Assembly (NCBI GenBank): GCA_019925795.1
Contig: CM034310.1
Location: 14,466,764-14,530,763 of the forward strand
DNA from: Dendrobium chrysotoxum
Lineage: Eukaryota; Streptophyta; Magnoliopsida; Asparagales; Orchidaceae
Direction of reading: 5' to 3'
Length of the DNA stretch: 64,000 bases
The notes under the pieces were generated by a model. That model made no database searches. It was given only the letters and a program-made list of their open reading frames with translations, and was not told the DNA's origin. Below are positions 40,701-55,700 of the stretch, one piece after another. Numbering within the stretch: the stretch's first letter is position 1; the number at the start of each line of letters is the position of its first letter. Made by a program: the position numbers and the translations under genes.

Positions 40701-43700
40701 AAGGAATACTATAGATGTGCTTGAGAATTTTTATTTTAAATATGGTGGGAAATGGTGAGGACAAAACCAACATGCCAGTGAAAAGTGAAATTTTCACTCC
40801 CAAAGGTAAATGAGGCCCCACAAAAAATGATGAGGTTGCTAACAAAATATGGGGACATTAGGGAGATGACATTAGCAATGGAGAAACCATCAATAACAGT
40901 GGTAGCACAACCTTCTTATGACCCAACGAGGCTACAAGCCAAGACTCTAGCTTCATTAATGCAAGCAGAAGACAAACACCTAGCCCCATCAAGGCAAGTG
41001 ATGTTTAGTTAAGAGTTGTTCAGCAAAATGAGGTTGTTGTAGTTCTCGAGAAGTACAAACCATTAGAAAACCAAGGACACATTATAACCAAAGATGTCAA
41101 CCATTGATGGAACACCTGATGACATATCAATTTATAGGACAAATCAAGGGTTGCCATTTCATGGGAGGAGTTTTCATTGCATTGGGCAATAAATATAATC
41201 TGCCTTCAGTGAAAGACTTCATAGTAGACCAATTGCGCCAACTAGTCGAGCCAGACATGATTTTGTTAAGTATGAAAGGAGGTTCACAAAGCTTGCTCGC
41301 TATGTGTCAGAGATGGTGACAATAGAGTAGCAACGTTGTCATCTTTTCCAAATGGGACTTTGAGATCTCTCTAACAAAAACTTGTGTCATTATTCATCAA
41401 AGATTATGGAGATGTAGTAAAGAGGGCACCACTAGTGTAAACAAGCAAATGAAGACCCAAGCACAACTCAATGGGAATAAGAAGAAGGCTGACATTCGAG
41501 GCTACCGACATCACCGTCCACCAAAGATGGAGCCAACTGGTTGGAAAGTCAACTCCAAGTGTAGGAAGTGTCACTTTGGATAATGTTTCATCAACACTAA
41601 GTAAAGCAACTAGTGAAGGTTTTGGCCATTTCACACGTGATTGCTCATTCTGAGGAGCTTCTAATGCTGACACTAGGGTGATGACTCGCCAATAAGGAGC
41701 AGCAGAAGAATAGTAAGAGTCTTTGAGGAACCAAGCTAAGGAAAGTAACCAAGACGCAAGGGAACCTAATAGCTTGTGCCTAAGTGTAAACCATAAATCT
41801 CCATGAGGTTCAAGAGCAACAGAGTTGGTAACGATAAATTATTTTTTAATAACAAATACACCGATAGATTTTGAGTAAACACACTCCTTCATCTCATTCA
41901 TTAAGTCAAAATGAGAAAATTTTTTACTAGCCCATGGAACAAAGTTACTGGTCCTGGAAACAAAGTTATCATAACATATCAAGTTTTTTTTTTAATCAGG
42001 AAGCAATAAAATGCACATCTCAATTGAAATACAGAGCTTTACTAAAAACTTTAAAATTTACTTACATACCCAAATATTTGTACAACTCCATACTCATCTT
42101 TTATACACTCCAAAAGTGTATGTACACAAAAGAGTAGTCAATTATCCTAACTATTACCTCACTGGCTCTTTCCCCTTATCCTGCAGTATAACTACTGAAT
42201 GAATTAACAACTTATACATGAATAAAATGGAATAAATACTATTATAACATAACAAATATGAATTTGCAAATATATAAATTTTTTATTATTTCCAATGGCA
42301 TTCTTTGGGTATCTCACCTCATTATCAATTGATTTTCTACAATACTTTGCCTTCTTTTCCTCCTATAAATAGCTTAAAGCATACATATTTGCTATTTATA
42401 ATGCATTCAAATAAAATAATATGATTATAAGATAATTTTATAAATTTACCTCAAATGCACTTGTCTTCATTCAACCCAAAAATCTTCCCTTACCTCTATT
42501 TTCTCATTCTCCCTTCCTTTTTCCTAACAATTTCAATAACCTTTACTCAGCACTATAGCAGTCATATAGCAACAACTTAATTTCAATTTGTCTTTTTTTT
42601 TTTCCTCTATTGATTTCAGCTAACAACTGCTTTCTACATATTTCAACTGACAACAACTAATTTTTGCAAATTAAATGTAGAAAACTTTATTTTCAGCACT
42701 CATTTATTGAATTCTAGCAACTAACAATCTACAACAACCTTAATATTCTATATGTCTTACCTTAAATGTTGCTGAATTCCTCTTCTACAACAGCCTATAG
42801 CAACAGCCCAATATTTCCGTCCCAGCTTTTCACGCCTAACTTTAGTGCTAGAAAAATCTCTGTCGGGAAGGGAGAAAGGAATAGCCAAGATGACTTAAGG
42901 TAAAGGCTTAATATACTGATTATTTAATGCACTATCCTCCACAATTAATTTAATATATATAAACCAAAATCTATTAAGACCTCTTAGCTATTCCTAGCCG
43001 TTGATCACAGTTCTCAAAAAATCCACCCATTGCATGCTCTATTTAGTGGAATTATATTGGGCTGAAATCTGCTACAATAATGTCAGATTTTAACAATTAC
43101 ATTTTAATTACTAATCTACCACCATAATGAAATTAATTAGATGTTAATTACTAACTAATGAACAAGTAATAATTTAGGCTAATAAATGAATATAATCAAA
43201 CTTATGTATATACCCTTATATATATGACAATGTTCAAAATAAAAAAAAAAGTATTTAATGAAAATAACTTTGACATTTTCGTATATTTACCTTCTTGAAA
43301 AAATTTCGGGTATTATAATCCACCCCTCCTTATTATAATTTCGTCCTCGAAATTCATTACATTAGTGGTCGTCAAACAAATGAGGGAATTGCAATCTAAT
43401 GTCTTTTTCTTTCTCCCAGGCTGCCTCCTTTTTTGACATGTACTTCCATTTTACTTTAACATAAGGGATCTGACTGTTCATGAGATATTTAGTGTCAAAA
43501 TCTAGTATTTTTTTTGGTTCTTCAATGTAAGTCAGATTCTTCTGTAAATCAATTTTATCATATGCAATTATGTGATGGATATCTGTAACCCATTTTCTTA
43601 GCAGTGATACATGAAAAATATTATGGATATCTAACATGTCAGCTGGAAGAGCAAGCCTATAAGCAACTTTTTCAATCCTTTCAATAAGTTTAAAAGGTCC

Positions 43701-46700
43701 TATATACCTAGGACTCAATTTGCCTCCTTACCCAAATCTAGTTGTACCTTTCATAGGCTTAACCTTCAGAAATATAAAATCACCAATTTCAAAATCTACT
43801 ACTCTGTGCTTGGAGTCATAATACTTTTGCTGACGATCCTGAGCAGCATTCAATCTATCTCTGATCAATCGGATTTTCTCTGTAGCTGCATCAACTAACT
43901 CTGGACTCATTAGTTGTCTTTCTCCTACTTCAACCTAAGTTTAAGGGAGTCCTGCACTTTTTACCATAAAGTACTTTATGTGATGCCATTTGTATACTTG
44001 ATTGGTAATTGTTGTTGTAGGCAAATTCTACCAATGTTATGTGATCTTCCCAACTATCTCTAAAATCTAAAACACATAATCTCAACAGGTCTTCCAGTAC
44101 TTGAATGGTTCTTTTAGATTGGCCATCAGTCTCAGGATGAAAAGTTGTACAAAAGTGTAGATTTATGCCCAAGCTTTCATTAATGCTTTTCTTATAGCCT
44201 ATAAGTGAATCTACCATCTCTATCTGAAACAACGACTTTTGAGATACATGCAATCTGAGAATCTCTTTCACATACAGACATGCCAATTTATCTACTGAAT
44301 CAATTTGTTTGATAGACAAAAAGTGAGTTGATTTTGTCAGTCTATCAATAATCACCCAAATGCTATCATATCCTTGTCTGGATATGGGAAACCCCATAAT
44401 AAAATCCATTACAATTTCTTCTCATTTTCACTCGGGGATAGGTCGTGATTGTAGTACTTCACTAGGTCATTGATGTTCAGCATTCATCATTTGACATGCT
44501 TCACACTTAGACACATATTCAACAACCTCTTTCTTCATACCTGGCCACCAAAAAATTAGTTTCGAAACTTTATACATCTTGGTACTGCCTGGATGAATTG
44601 TATAGCTAGAATGATAAGCTTTTTGCAAAATTTTCTTTCTCAAATTCGAATCACTAGGTACCCACAACTGGAATTTGTGCCTAATGATTCTATCCACATC
44701 AACAAAAAGATCTGATCTTTTCCTTGATTGGCCCTACTCCATCAATTTTGAATATTCACTACTCATCTTTGAGCTTCTTTGATACGATCTATCAAAGTTG
44801 CCTTTGCTGTCATCTGATGTAAGTATTTCACATTTTTAAAATCTCTAATCTCCAATTGTAGATTCTCCATTTCCTTGATCAAGTGAACATCTTGAGTAAT
44901 CATCCAATTCATCGTTCTTATAGGTTTGCGACTTAAAGAATCAACCATAATGTTAGCTTTTCCAGGAAAAAATCGAATATTCACTTCATAGTCCTTAATG
45001 AGTTCCAACCATCTTCTCTATCTCAAATTGAGTTTTTCTGTGAAAATATGTATTTTAAATATTGATGATCAGTAAAGATTTCACATCTTACTCCATACGA
45101 GTAATGCCTACAAATCTTTAAAGCAAATACCACTACAGCTAGCTCTAGATCATGAGTAAGATAATTTCTTTCATGTGCTTCAACTGTCTCGATGCATATG
45201 CAATTACCTTTTATTCTGCATTAGAATACATCTTAAACCCTTTAAATAAGTATCACTGTAAATCTGAAATCCTTCTATTTCTGAGGGAAGTATCAATACT
45301 GATGTTGTGATCAGATGCATCTTCAATGCTGAAAGCTCTTCTCATATTCAGTAGTCCACTCAAACTTAACATCCTTTCTCATTAGCTTGGACAAGGGCAT
45401 GGCAATTTGTGAGAAACATTTAACAAACCTCCTATTGTATCCTACCAATCCTATGAAGTTACGAACCTCTATAACATTCTTTGGTGTAGACCATTCTTCA
45501 ATTACTTTCACCTTCTGTGTATCTACTGAAATCCCTTCACCACTGATAATATACCTCAAGAATGTAATACTCCTTAACCAAAATTCATATTTTGAATATT
45601 TTGCATACAACTGATTTTTTCTCAAAGTTTTCAAAATTATCTTTAAACTTTCAGCATGCTCCTCATCAATCTTTGAGTATATCAGAATGTCATCAATGAA
45701 AATAATAACAAACTGATTTATATATTCTTTGAAAACTCAATTCATCATATCCATAAAGATAGTAGGAGCATTAATCAACTCGAAAGGCATAACTCTAAAC
45801 TCAAAATGACCATATTTGGTCCCAAAAGTTGTCTTATTGATATCTGCTTCTTTAACCCTTAATGATATCCTGCTCTTAAATCATCTCTCTGAAAAATATT
45901 GTGGCACCTACTAACTGATCAAATAAGTCATCTATACAGGGTAATGAATATTTGTTCTTAATAGCCACTTTGTTCAGTTCTCTGTAGTCGATACACATTC
46001 TCATTGATCTATCTTTCTTCTTAACAAAAAGTACATGTGCACTCCAGGGTGAATGGCTAGCCCGAATAAATCCCTTATCCATTAATTCCAGTAATTGAGT
46101 TTTTAACTCCTGCAATTCCTTTAGAGCCATTCTATAGGGAGATTTGTATATTGCTGATGTTCCTGGTTACAGTTCTATGCTAAATTCAACTTCTCGTTCA
46201 GGTTGTACTCGAGGTAATTTTTAAGAAAATACATCTAAAAATTCAAAAACCACTGGGACATTTTGTAATGCTCATACATCTTTATTTAAGACCTCCATTT
46301 TAACTAAAAATGCTAATTCAACCTTATGTATTTACCCATCTTCACTGCACTAACTAGAGATTAGGTTACATTCTTCTTATAGGGAAAATAGAAAATTTTT
46401 TTATTAGGTAAATTAAACTTTATTCTTTTCTTCTAACATTCAATTGTAGCAAAATTTTGAATTAACCAATCCATTCTCAAAATAATATCAAAAGTTTTAA
46501 TAGGCACTAAAATCAATTTTGTTAAAAATTTGCAACCCAGAATATCCAAATTCATACGGTACATCCTATTGGCAGGTAAATAATCCCCTGATGGCATCAT
46601 AACATATAAGGCAGGTGTAAAACATTTAGACTCAACAGATAAATCAGAACAAAATTCTTCAAAAATAAATAGATGGGATCCATCATAATCAAAAAGAACT

Positions 46701-49700
46701 TTGCCAAACTTATTGAAAATCAAAAGTATACCTATAACCATCTTCTCTGAATCTTTGGCCTCCTGAGGTGTAATGAAAAATACTCTAACTTTCACAGGTT
46801 GATTATCTTTATTATCTGATACTTCTCCTTTTAATTGAACTTATGGTTTTCCATGCACTACTGGCCTTTCATGAAACTGAGTTTTTCCTGTTTGATTGCC
46901 TTCTAGATATCTTCTATATTGTGCCTGCTCCTAATACTCCTGATATCCCTGTGGCCTGGTATTGGTTCTTCTCTCTTAAGGGCAATTCACCTTGTGATGA
47001 CCCAACTCACCACATCTGAAACATCTTCCAGATCCCATCAAATACTGACCATAATGCCTCTTCCCACACTGCTCACATAAATATTTTTCAAGCTAACTCT
47101 ACTTCTGCTTATCATCAAACTTTAGCTTCTTATTTTTGAATTGATCATCCTTTTCAAATATCTTTCTTTTACCTGTTTGTTACTGCTCCCAACTCTGCTT
47201 AGAGAAATTTAGCTCATTTTCCATCCTTCCGGCTCTCTCACTAAAATTGAGAATTCACTGATATCAAATGGGGTCAACATTACTCGCAACTGGTCCCTAA
47301 GGCCTCTTAAGAATCTGTGGCACTTCTTCTCCTGGGTGCTGACATAATGAGGTTCATAGCAGAACAAAAAAATGAACCCAGCTTCATATTGCATAACTAT
47401 TTTTGAACCTTGGGTCAGATTGAAGAATTTGTCTTGCAGAGCTAGTCTGGCTGAAGGATGAATAAATCAGTCTCTGAATACTCCCACAAAATCATCCCAC
47501 TGTATACTAGTGATAGGCATCTATCCAAATTTCTCTCTATTTTGCGTTTGTCACCATCTTTCTGCTTCTCCTTTTAAAATAAATTTGACCAATAGTACAT
47601 TTCTATATTCAAGACAGATCATGCCATCTAGAATCTTCCCTATGTTCAACAATCAATCATCAGCTACTGTTGGACCACTTGTTCCTTTGAAAGCTGGCGG
47701 TTTAAAAGTCTAAAATAATTTTAAATGTCGATCCACTTCACTGTCCCTTTCAGATCTCGGTCCACTACTAGTAGAAGACTTCTCTATAACTGCCATTTTA
47801 TCCACCACTTGTCAGATCAGATGTACAATATCATGCGATTCCTTAGACTTATTTCCCTTATTCATTTCTTTTTTGTTATCTGATCTGGATGACTGATCAG
47901 TCATTCTTTCTGGTAATTTCTCAGACATAATTATCTGCACACATATAATGCATTCAAATAATTTATATAATGCATGTACTCATTATAATATAGGTAATCA
48001 TTTTAAAGCATTAAATAAGCGTATTATGCAAGTATGCTTCAAATGCATAAGTCTATTCAACCTTGATTCAACCTATAACTCTATATACGTCAAATTTATT
48101 ATATCTCATCCTATTTCATTGTCTAAATCCAATTATGCTTCATTTTTTTTTTAATTCGACTCTGATACCAATTTTCGTCACACCCCATTTAATCCCCCTA
48201 GAGTCCAAATGTAACAAAGAAGAAGAATCTGAACGGACCTCCTTACTTACACCCATTCTGAACTGTCTATATCAGAATCAATTAGTAAGAAGTAGTCTAT
48301 TCAGAATATACTAACATATCATAACATATCAAGTTTTTTTTCTAATTAGGAAGCAATAAAATGCACATCTCAATTGAAATATAGAGTTTTATTAAAATCT
48401 TTAAAATTTACTAACATACACAAAAATCTGTACAACTCCATACTCATCACTTTATACAGCAAAAAAATGTATGTACAAAAAGAGTAGTCAATTGTCCTAA
48501 CTACTATCTCACTGACTCCTTCCCTTGCCTGCAGTACAACTACTGCTAATGAGTTATGGCTCAATAAAATATGCAAGCAATATATAAGAAATCATAATGG
48601 ACATATTGGCAATTAATGTAAAACATATGTAAATTCGCATACTAAACATAAGAAATGCATGATATCACTTTCTGTTGTGTTTACTATTCAACACCTTCAT
48701 GCAAGTCATATGATGACTATAAGCTTTTGCACCATTTCAACTTTCAAATTTAAGATTGGTCCGAATTCTCAACTTTTAGAATTAAAGCTGCTCTCTTATT
48801 CAAGATTGGATACGAATTCCCAACTTTTAGAATTTCGAAAGTGTAGACTTACCTCGTCAGGTATTCTGTCTTTACTTGTGCGGGTCTATCTCCTATATAT
48901 GACTTATTTCACCTTTTTCATATCATTCACTTTTCACAATAATACAGTATGCTATGAAATCACTACTGAATGAATTAACTTATACATGAATAAACGGGAA
49001 TTAACTGTCATAAATATTATCATAACATAATAAATATAAATTTGCAAATATATAAATTTTTTATTATTTCCTATGGCATTGTTTGGGTATCTCATCTCGT
49101 TATCAATTGGTTTTTCTACAATATTTTGCCTTCTTTACCTTTTGTAAACAGCCTAAAGCATACATCTTTGCTATTTATAATGCATTCAAATAAAATAATA
49201 GGGTTATAATGCATTCAAATAAAATAATATGATTATAAGATAATTTTATAAATTTACCTCGAATGCACTTGTCTTCATTCAACCCAAAAATCTTCCCTTA
49301 CCTCTTTTTTCTCATTCTCCCTTCCTTTTTCCTAACAAATTTTAGTAACCTTTAATCAGCACTATGGTAGTCATATAGCAACAACTTAATTTCAGTTTTT
49401 TTTTGTTGTTTTTTTTTCCTATTAATTTCAGCTAACTATTTTATGCATATTTCAGTTAACAACAACTGATTTCTGCAAATTAAATGTAGAAAACTTTATT
49501 TTCAACATTCATTTACTGAATTCCAGCAACTAACAATCTACAACAACCTTAATATTCTATATATCTTCCCTTAAATATTGTTGAATTCCTCTTCTACAGC
49601 AGCCTATAGCAGCAGCCCAACATTTTCCCTCCCAGCTTTTCACGGCCAACTTCAGCCCCAGAAAAATCTCTATCAGGTAGGGAGAATGGAATAGCCTAAG

Positions 49701-52700
49701 ATGGCTTAAGGTAAATGCTTAATATACTGATTGTTTAATGTACTATCCTCACTATTAATTTAATATATATAAACCTAAATCCACTAAGACCTCTAAGCTA
49801 TTCCTAGCTGTTGATCACAATTCTCAGAAAATCCACCCATTGCATGCTTTATTTAGTGGAATTGTACTGGGCTGAAATCTGCTACAGTAATTTCAGATTT
49901 TAACAACTAATTACTAATCTACCACCGTAATGAAATTAGTTAGATGTTAATTATTAATGAACAAGTAATGATTTAGGCTAATAAATGATTTTAATCGAAC
50001 TTATGTATATACCCTTATATAGATCACTATGTTCAAAATAAAAAAATAATATTTAATGAAAATAACTTTGACATTTTCATATGTTTACCTTTTTGACAAA
50101 ATTTCGAGTATTATGGTTCATGTCATGCCACTAAAAGTAGAAAAATCCAGGAAGGTCTCCATATATTCTAGGTACAACAAGAGAGGGGGAGTTGAATTGG
50201 ATGTATAACAAGCACTTCAAAATTTTCTTTGAAATTTTTTCCAACTTAAACCCACGCACTAAACAAACAAAAATAAACAATCATGCAAATAAACACAAAA
50301 ATGAGTGACTACAATGTTGAATCAAGAATAACTTAAATGAGTAATGAAACTGATAAATAGAATTAACTCAATCACACAAACTATTTAGAACATCAAATAA
50401 TAAAGTGTTGTTGAACTCTACTCAAAGCCAAAATAAATAAATAAATAAATAATGCATACTTGCTGAAATCGTTATGCAAATCAAGCTCAAATCACGCACC
50501 ACATATAATCAGCGCCGTTTACATCTCATCTCCACGAATCCTGCTCAAATCCAGCAACCCTCCTCTTGATCGAAGTTTTACCTCATCATTAAAAGTAAAT
50601 TAGACGAGAGCTTCGGTCGTTTCTTCATCAGACATATGAAAAACTCCCGCAAGCTTCCAAATCCTCCCTGCCTTTGCTTGTTGAAGCTGCAGTTGCCTAC
50701 CCTTGAACCAATGCGGCGTCTAGAACTCAAGCTCGGGACTGAATCCGTTAGCTACTTCCTAACCTCCAGTTCCTAATACCTCCAACAGCTGACTTCATAA
50801 TCCCACCAGGCCGATCCGAACCCAACCGCCACTACAGACGCATGATCCACTGCTCTTCCTCACGGCCTTCCCTCTAGCCCTCAACCCAACCGTCTCTCCC
50901 TCTGCATCAACCGAAGACTCCAAGGCCCGAACTCCACTGCCCTCTTGTTCGCTTCCCTACAACTCTTTATAGCAGCAAAACAGAGCCTTTGCCCTAGCCG
51001 CAAAACCCACTCAACTGACGCCAATCTCCCATACCTAAGCCTCCTTCATCCCAGACTGACCCAACCCTTACTGATGGAGCCCATCCACTCAGCCCAAATA
51101 GCCCCCATTTTTTTAATCCACTCTAAATAAGCTCACTTTACTACAGCCAACACACCTCTTCAAACCAAGCCCAAATAGCCCGACACTCCAACAGCCCTCA
51201 ACCCAAAAATTCGAAGGGTGAGTTTTGATAATTAATATTAGTTATTGTCATTTTTAATACAATCGATGTCATAGTTATTATTGAAAATAAATACGTATAA
51301 ATGTATTTAAAATTCAAATTGTGTGTGTGTGTATATAAAAATGAAAAAAAAAGAGATTAAAAAAAAAGAAGAGGAAAATAGAAAAAGTAAAAAAGAAATA
51401 TATTTGTGCATTTGTTGAATCATCGTCACCACCATCGTCAGACAGGTATAATTTCTAAATTCAAATTCTATTTTCAGCGTTCGCGACTCACCAGAAAACT
51501 GCCCATACATGCTTTTTCTCTAGTGTGGTGGGAAGGGAACCTGATGCGATGCCTACGGCGAGGAAGGTAGGCCCTGTACGTGCTTTTCTCTAGTGCGACG
51601 GGGACAAATATAAGTACATAAAGATGCCTCAGTCTCTACAAGGAAACAGCTGCGCATTTCAAACAGGTATCACGAAGACCCATACACGTCTTTCTCTGAC
51701 GTAGTGGGATTAAAGATTTACAGCAGCTGTGTCATCAAACACCTATCGTACACGCTTTTCTCTAGCGTAGCGGGAGGCCCAAACTCCTGGAATGTCCCCT
51801 ACATGGGGGACATGCCTGGAGGCTGCTGAAATTTCTAGGAAACTGGGGACCTGTGAAATTAATTTAAACATAAAAGGACACAGAGGACTTGAACGATGAT
51901 AGAGGACCCAGACTTAAATGAACGCAGGGAACTTAATTTGAACAAATACAGGGGACTTAAAAAAAATAATAGGGAACTTAAAACCAAATAACAATGGACT
52001 TAATTTGAACATGAATAAATCACAATGGACTTGAATTCGAAATGAACTATAAAGGATCGAATTTAAACTTGAACTTGTATGGGCAATAGGGGGCATGACA
52101 CGGTGCTTAAAAATGAAATTATAGATTCCTAATTGAATGCAAATGAATACATGCAAAACTTGTAGATTAAGGAGTTTGCAAATATCACTCGTTTACAAGT
52201 AGTGATGAAATTGTAGATAACATAATTTGAGGATATGATGCACACAATGAATTATCCATGAGTGGTACACTTATGAGCAAGGCGTATAGATTTAACAACT
52301 TCTCTACAAGAAGTATAGTGAACACATCAACCTATTTAGGAGCAATGACAAATGACATGCAAGAGATATAACATGCCTACGAGTTGCTGTAAACGTAGGA
52401 AGAATGAAGCAATTCACTAACCGACATGCACGAAGAAATTAGTAATGAATGCATCCTATCCGGTGGCCCAAATCAACATACGAATGAACAAATCCGTCTG
52501 CATGCAATAGAGTCTCTTATAGACATATGCAGGGAACATGAAGATTCATTGACGATCACATACCACGAATGCAGTATCTCTACAATCCACATTCTATGGA
52601 TGTCAGTTAGCTTGTTAGCAAACACATCGAGCCACATACACATGATAATAATGGATGTACAATGGTTGCAAAGACACCCTCGAGTCAACATCGTTTTAAG

Positions 52701-55700
52701 TATCCAGCGGATACACAAGTACGCACACATAGAGCATGCAAACATCGACAAGTGGCAATGACAGGAAAGGAGTTATAGATGTGGTAGTCTGCCTACGCAC
52801 AGTGTTAAACAACTTACAAAGAAACATATTAGTTCACCTATGGATGATGACGAATAACACGCAGCAGATGCCAGGGTACTTCTATAGTTAATAATAGTTT
52901 AGTGCCAAGCAAATGCATTAATATCCCTACAAGCAATGTCAGCTGGCTCGCAAACACACAACAGTCTATTCACAAGCAACTACAAGAAGCTTGTGAATAT
53001 TTGTGAACGACAGTGAAATATATACAAGTGAGTGCAGTAACTTGCAAACTTACAAATGAACGCAAGAGATATGTAGAGAATGCCACGACATCCCTCTAGT
53101 CGGTATTAGCTAGCTTGCAATCAACAGTAGTTAGCTGATAGGGTAAATGCATGGATTCATTAATGAGCAATGACAGCATACAAAGGCAGTAATCTACCTA
53201 CACTCAACAACTACCAACTAACAAATGAACACAATAGCCCACTTGCAAACAGTGAAGGTCATAAATACACCTGTCTTCTACGACACAAGACCGATGTATA
53301 ATGAATGTAACAATGCTCTGCGATAGACATCAAAATACAAGTAAAGGTACTCAACCCCGCATGCAATAAAAATTAAAAGGGAATATACAGTCTGATTGCA
53401 AGAAAGTATGCAAGAGTCTCCAGGGAATGCAGCAGCTTGTCGATGAAAACGCACGACAGGATTGTGATGTATGCGACACACCGTCTATAATCCAAGGCAG
53501 TAAGTTGTGATGAACATGGCTTGCGTGCAAATCAAAATAGCAAAACCCGTGGTGAATGTAGCTTGCCTACAAATGAAGAGTATGGATTTGTTAAAGTGTG
53601 CAATAGATTAACCTACAAGCAACGACGATTGATATGTATTGGTAGTTCTCTTACGATCGGTAGTCATCAACTAACGAGCAAGTGAACTAGTTCTCTCGTG
53701 AACAACGATAGTGGACGGGCTATGAATCTGAAAATCTCCCTATGGCCTATGTCAGCTGGCATAGCAGGAGATTCGTTAGTGCACAACAATCTACCTACGG
53801 AAAGCAACAAGTAGTGCACGACAATCTATCTGTATGAAACGGATAAATGACCATAATGCTACGCCTCGCCAATGAATCCGCAAAATGTATACAAGCGGAC
53901 AGAAGATGTCTACCAATTCCAATACAGAACATATCAATAAAGATGATGTGCATAAATGAAATTCAATTCGCAATGTCACGCCACAGGATCCGCAACATGT
54001 ATACAAGCAAACAGAAGGCGCCTACCAATTCCAATACACAACATACACCAAAGATAATGTGTAGAAGATGAAATTTAATTCTCAATGCTACGCCACTGGA
54101 TCTATAATATGTATATAAGCGGACAGAAGGCGTCTACCAATTTAAATATACAACATATCAACAAAGATAATGTGCAGAAGATGAAATTCAATTCGCAATG
54201 TCATGCCGGCGGATCTGCAACATGCATACAAGTGGGCAGAAGGCGTCTACCAACTCTAATACACATGTCAATAAAGATAATGTGTAGAAGATAAAATTCA
54301 ATTCGCAATGCCATGCAATCGGATCCGTAACATTCATGCATATGCTTTCTCTAAATCAATAAATATCATATGTAGATCCTCCTTATTTTCTCTATACTTC
54401 TCCATCAAACCTCTCAATAAATGTATAGCTTCCATAATAGACCTACCTGGCATGAATCCAAATTGATTTTGAGAAATGTTAATATCACCCCGCAACTTAT
54501 GCTCTATAACTCTCTCCTATAGTTTTAAAAACTTAATTCCTCTATAATTCGCACAATCTTGTGCATCACCTTTATTCTTAAAAATAGGAATTAACACACT
54601 CATTCTCCACTAATCTGGCATCGTTTTAGTCTTCAAAATATTATTAAAAAATTTAGTAACCCAAGAAATTCCTTCTTCTCCTAAGCATTTCCACACCTCT
54701 ATTGGGACATCATCAGATCCAACAGCTTTTCCACACTTCATTTTCTTTAAAGCCTCTCTAACTTCATTTTTACTAATACGTCAATAAAAACAAAAATCTT
54801 TATTTTCCTTTTGGGTGCAAAGGTCACTAAAGTCAATCACATTCTCGTAAAGTTCATTGAAGAGTTTATAAAAATATCTCATCCACCTTTGTTGAATATC
54901 TTCTTCTAAAAGAAGCACTTTTTGATCTTCATCCTTAATATACTTCACTCGAACTAAATCCTTACTATTATCTTTTTGTTTGGCTAACTTATACATATAT
55001 CTTTGCCCTCCTTAGTATCTAATCTATTATATAAATCATTAAAAGTTAAAATATTTGCATCGCATATTGCTTTCTTAGATTCCATACAGGCCTCCTTATA
55101 TATTTCTCAATTATTAGAATTTTTACATCTAAATCAATTTTCATAACAAATCTTTTTATTTTTTATATTTTCTTGAACATTTTGATTCCTACACCAACTA
55201 TTTTATTATTAGGAGCTTTTCTCTTTGATAAGTCAAGCACATCTTTTACAACATTCATAATATCACTAGTTATTTTTTTCACATATTATTAGCTTTCTCA
55301 TGCACAAACAAAATCTTAAGATCTAATATCTTACTCTCGAAAATATTTTTGTTAATATTTTTTAAATGCCCACATCTAATCCTAAAATAATATTTTACTT
55401 TATTTATTATTTTATGCCCCCTCATTTTAAAATCCAAAACTAATAACGATGTTGGGTACATAAACTTTCACTTGGAATAACTTTACAATCTTTGCAATCT
55501 AAGCGTCCTTTTTTCTTATAAGAAAATAATCAATCTGAGTTTTACTATATCCATTCTTATAAGTAATGAGATATTCATCTCTTTTCTTAAAATGATATTA
55601 GCAATTATAAAATCATATGCTAAAGAAAAATCTAATATGATCTTACCAACATCATTAGTCGCTCCAAACTCATAACTACGATGAATATTTTTAAAATCAT

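Larger units (their letters stand above)
41967..50120 (-). mobile_element. Tekay/Del-like Ty3/gypsy retrotransposon, minus strand, ~8.2 kb
   Basis: The element has a 3' LTR at 41967-43322, a polypurine tract at 43323-43332, pol at 43362-46800, gag at 46830-47927, a primer-binding site at 48159-48170 and a 5' LTR at ~48176-50120. Pol order is protease, RT, RNase H, integrase with a C-terminal chromodomain-like end. The sequence aatttcgaggacgaaatta just before the polypurine tract and the LTR start near 'taatacccg' are hallmarks of Tekay/Del chromoviruses. It is in the same orientation as the HNH gene, within intron 1. LTRs differ at roughly one base in ten by eye, so it is old. Confidence 0.9.

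Noticed and set aside
54085..54294. Repeated Lys/Thr-rich short peptides
   Set aside because: Products of the 112-bp tandem array; the period is not a codon multiple, so frames shift from unit to unit.
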